Below, in pieces: positions 50,353 to 52,134 of a DNA stretch of 52,134 nt. Source of the DNA: DASSBR01 sp035708085 (lineage in GTDB: Bacteria > Pseudomonadota > Gammaproteobacteria > Natronospirales > DASSBR01); assembly GCA_035708085.1 (NCBI GenBank), contig DASSTE010000034.1, positions 1 to 52,134 on the forward strand, in the 5' to 3' direction. Numbering within the stretch: position 1 is the first letter of the stretch; each line of letters opens with the position of its first letter. The notes below the pieces were generated by a model that was not told where the DNA came from, searched no databases, and worked only from the letters and a program-made list of their open reading frames with translations. The position numbers were made by a program, and so were the translations under genes.

Positions 50353-52131
50353 ATGCGCACGCACTACTGTGGACAAGTTGACGAATCTCTCCTCGACCAG
50401 CAAGTCGAACTCGCCGGCTGGGTCCACCGCCGCCGCGATCATGGCGGCGTAATTTTTATCGATCTCCGCGACCGCGAGGGCCGCGTGCAGGTCGTGTTCG
50501 ATCCGGACCGCGCTGACACGTTCGCGCTGGCCGAGCGCGTGCGCAGCGAGTTCGTGCTGCACGTGAAGGGCAAGGTGCGCCGCCGGCCGGCCGGCACTGA
50601 AAATCCCAACCTGCCGACCGGGCAGGTCGAAGTGCTGGCGCATGAGATGGAAATCCTCAATCGCGCCGAGACGCCGCCGTTTGGCCTCGACGAGGAAGAC
50701 GTTAATGAAGAATTGCGGCTGAAGCACCGCTACGTCGATCTGCGCCGTCCGGTGATGCAGCAGCATTTTCGCCGGCGCCACCAGATCACCCGTGTGCTGC
50801 GCCGCTACCTCGACGAGCACGGCTTCATCGACCTCGAGACGCCGATTCTGACCAAGCCGACGCCGGAAGGCGCGCGCGACTACCTGGTGCCGAGCCGCAC
50901 CCATCCCGGCAAGTTCTTCGCGCTGCCGCAGTCGCCGCAGATTTTCAAGCAACTGTTCATGATGTCCGGCTTCGACCGCTACTACCAAATCGCGCGCTGC
51001 TTCCGCGACGAGGACCTGCGCGCCGACCGCCAGCCGGAATTCACCCAGCTCGACATCGAAACCTCGTTCCTCGACGAAAACGATATCATGAACATCGTCG
51101 AAGGCATGATTCGCGAGACCTTTAAAGAGGTGCTCGGCGTCGAACTGCCCGACCCGTTCCCGCGCATGCCGTACGACGAGGCGATCCGCCGCTTCGGCTC
51201 GGACAAGCCGGACCTGCGCAACCCGCTCGAACTGGTGACGATCTGCGATCTGGTCGCCGGCTGCGACTTCAAGGTCTTCGCCGCGCCGGCAGTCGATCCG
51301 AAATGCCGCGTCGCGGCGCTGCGCGTGCCGGGCGGCAACGACCTGACCCGCAAACAGATCGACGACTACACCGCTTACGTCGGCCGCTACGGCGCCAGGG
51401 GCCTGGCGTATTTCAAGGTCAACGATCCGGCCAAGGGCCGCGACGGCGTGCAGTCACCGATCGCCAAGTTCCTCAGCGACGAGGCGATTGCGGGGATTCT
51501 GGAGCGCACCGGCGCCGAGGCCGGCGACCTGATTTTCTTCGGCGCGGACAAAAAGCCGATCGTGCACGACGCACTGGGCGCGCTGCGCCTCAAGCTGGGC
51601 ATCGATCTCAACCTGCTCGAAGGCGAGTGGGCGCCGCTGTGGGTGGTCGATTTCCCGATGTTCGAGTGGGACGAGAAAGCCGGGCGCTGGGTGTTCCTGC
51701 ATCACCCGTTCACCGCGCCGGCGGTTGACGATGTCGCGGAACTGGTAAAGTCCCCCGGCGAAATCCACTCGCGCGCCTACGACATGGTGCTGAACGGCAC
51801 CGAACTCGGCGGCGGCTCGATCCGTATTCATCGCCAGGACATGCAGGCGGCGGTGTTCCGCCTGCTCGGTATCTCCGATGAAGCCGCACAGGAAAAATTC
51901 GGTTTCCTGCTCGAAGCGCTCAAGTATGGCGCGCCGCCGCACGGCGGCATCGCGTTCGGCCTCGACCGGCTGGTCATGCTGCTAACCGGTGCGCCGAACA
52001 TTCGCGAAGTGATTGCGTTCCCGAAGACGCAAACGGCGTGGGATCCGCTGACGGATGCGCCGGCTTCGGCCGATGAAGTGCAGTTAAAAGAACTGAACCT
52101 CAAGCTGCGCAAACTCGCGACGAGCCCCTGA
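50353..52131 (+). CDS. aspS: Aspartyl-tRNA synthetase, bacterial type
   Basis: A complete 592-aa class II synthetase that charges tRNA-Asp (and tRNA-Asn in non-discriminating forms) with aspartate. It has an N-terminal OB-fold anticodon domain (1-~105: GWVHRRRDHGGVIFIDLRD). Motif 2 is CFRDEDLRADRQPEFTQLD, a GAD insertion domain lies at about 290-410, and motif 3 is GLDRLVMLL. All expected motifs are present and the length is normal. Whether it is discriminating cannot be decided here; presence of gatCAB in the genome would bear on it. ATG 50353 has GAAGA nearby. Confidence 0.96.
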   Translation: MRTHYCGQVDESLLDQQVELAGWVHRRRDHGGVIFIDLRDREGRVQVVFDPDRADTFALAERVRSEFVLHVKGKVRRRPAGTENPNLPTGQVEVLAHEMEILNRAETPPFGLDEEDVNEELRLKHRYVDLRRPVMQQHFRRRHQITRVLRRYLDEHGFIDLETPILTKPTPEGARDYLVPSRTHPGKFFALPQSPQIFKQLFMMSGFDRYYQIARCFRDEDLRADRQPEFTQLDIETSFLDENDIMNIVEGMIRETFKEVLGVELPDPFPRMPYDEAIRRFGSDKPDLRNPLELVTICDLVAGCDFKVFAAPAVDPKCRVAALRVPGGNDLTRKQIDDYTAYVGRYGARGLAYFKVNDPAKGRDGVQSPIAKFLSDEAIAGILERTGAEAGDLIFFGADKKPIVHDALGALRLKLGIDLNLLEGEWAPLWVVDFPMFEWDEKAGRWVFLHHPFTAPAVDDVAELVKSPGEIHSRAYDMVLNGTELGGGSIRIHRQDMQAAVFRLLGISDEAAQEKFGFLLEALKYGAPPHGGIAFGLDRLVMLLTGAPNIREVIAFPKTQTAWDPLTDAPASADEVQLKELNLKLRKLATSP

Positions 52132-52134
52132 TTC

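Overview
The window is GC-rich, densely coded DNA from a Gram-negative bacterium. I infer a betaproteobacterium: the right end carries the order FmdB-type zinc ribbon, DUF502 protein, aspS that is typical of that class, and there are TonB receptors, periplasmic c-type cytochromes and proteobacterial intergenic palindromes. I see no tRNA, rRNA, CRISPR array, insertion sequence or prophage.

Layout. 1-4 kb: end of a ZIP metal transporter, clpB behind a heat-shock-like promoter, and an ArsC-like reductase. 4-10 kb: two ferritin-like genes on the minus strand, one of them broken by a one-base frameshift, then a degenerate MobA-like protein, two oxidoreductases, a DUF1275 membrane protein and a pyruvate-oxidase-like ThDP enzyme. 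11.9-20.6 kb: a GlcD-GlcF-type FAD/Fe-S fusion, two DUF2236 (MpaB-type) proteins, a Nudix hydrolase, two tandem paralogues of an unrecognised ~470 aa protein, and a GlcG/HbpS-like protein. 20.6-26.5 kb, minus strand: DUF4142 proteins, peptidoglycan-binding-like and PRC-barrel exported proteins, and a CPA1 Na+/H+ antiporter.

26.7-36.5 kb is one long plus-strand operon: a DUF4142 protein, the lanthanide-type PQQ methanol/alcohol dehydrogenase XoxF, its partners XoxJ and XoxG, and a complete caa3-like terminal oxidase (subunits II with a fused cytochrome c, I, III, a small membrane protein, and a CtaG-cytochrome c fusion). This would carry electrons from a periplasmic alcohol to oxygen. A Zn alcohol/formaldehyde-dehydrogenase-like gene follows. 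After a three-gene YqjD/holin/DUF3618 membrane-stress cluster come two TonB receptors. The first closely resembles E. coli YncD (PqqU, the PQQ importer). The second may be a lanthanide-uptake (LutH-like) receptor. Together they suggest a module in which enzyme, electron chain, terminal oxidase and cofactor uptake lie close together.

44.6-52.1 kb: arsS, a ClC-CBS channel, a GNAT-class V aminotransferase fusion, FmdB protein, DUF502 protein and aspS.

Two features run across genes. Almost all exported proteins between 21 and 36.5 kb carry Gln/Asn-rich low-complexity tracts, whatever their fold. Intergenic regions hold several palindromic repeat families, two of which have arms that differ between copies but stay complementary within each copy.
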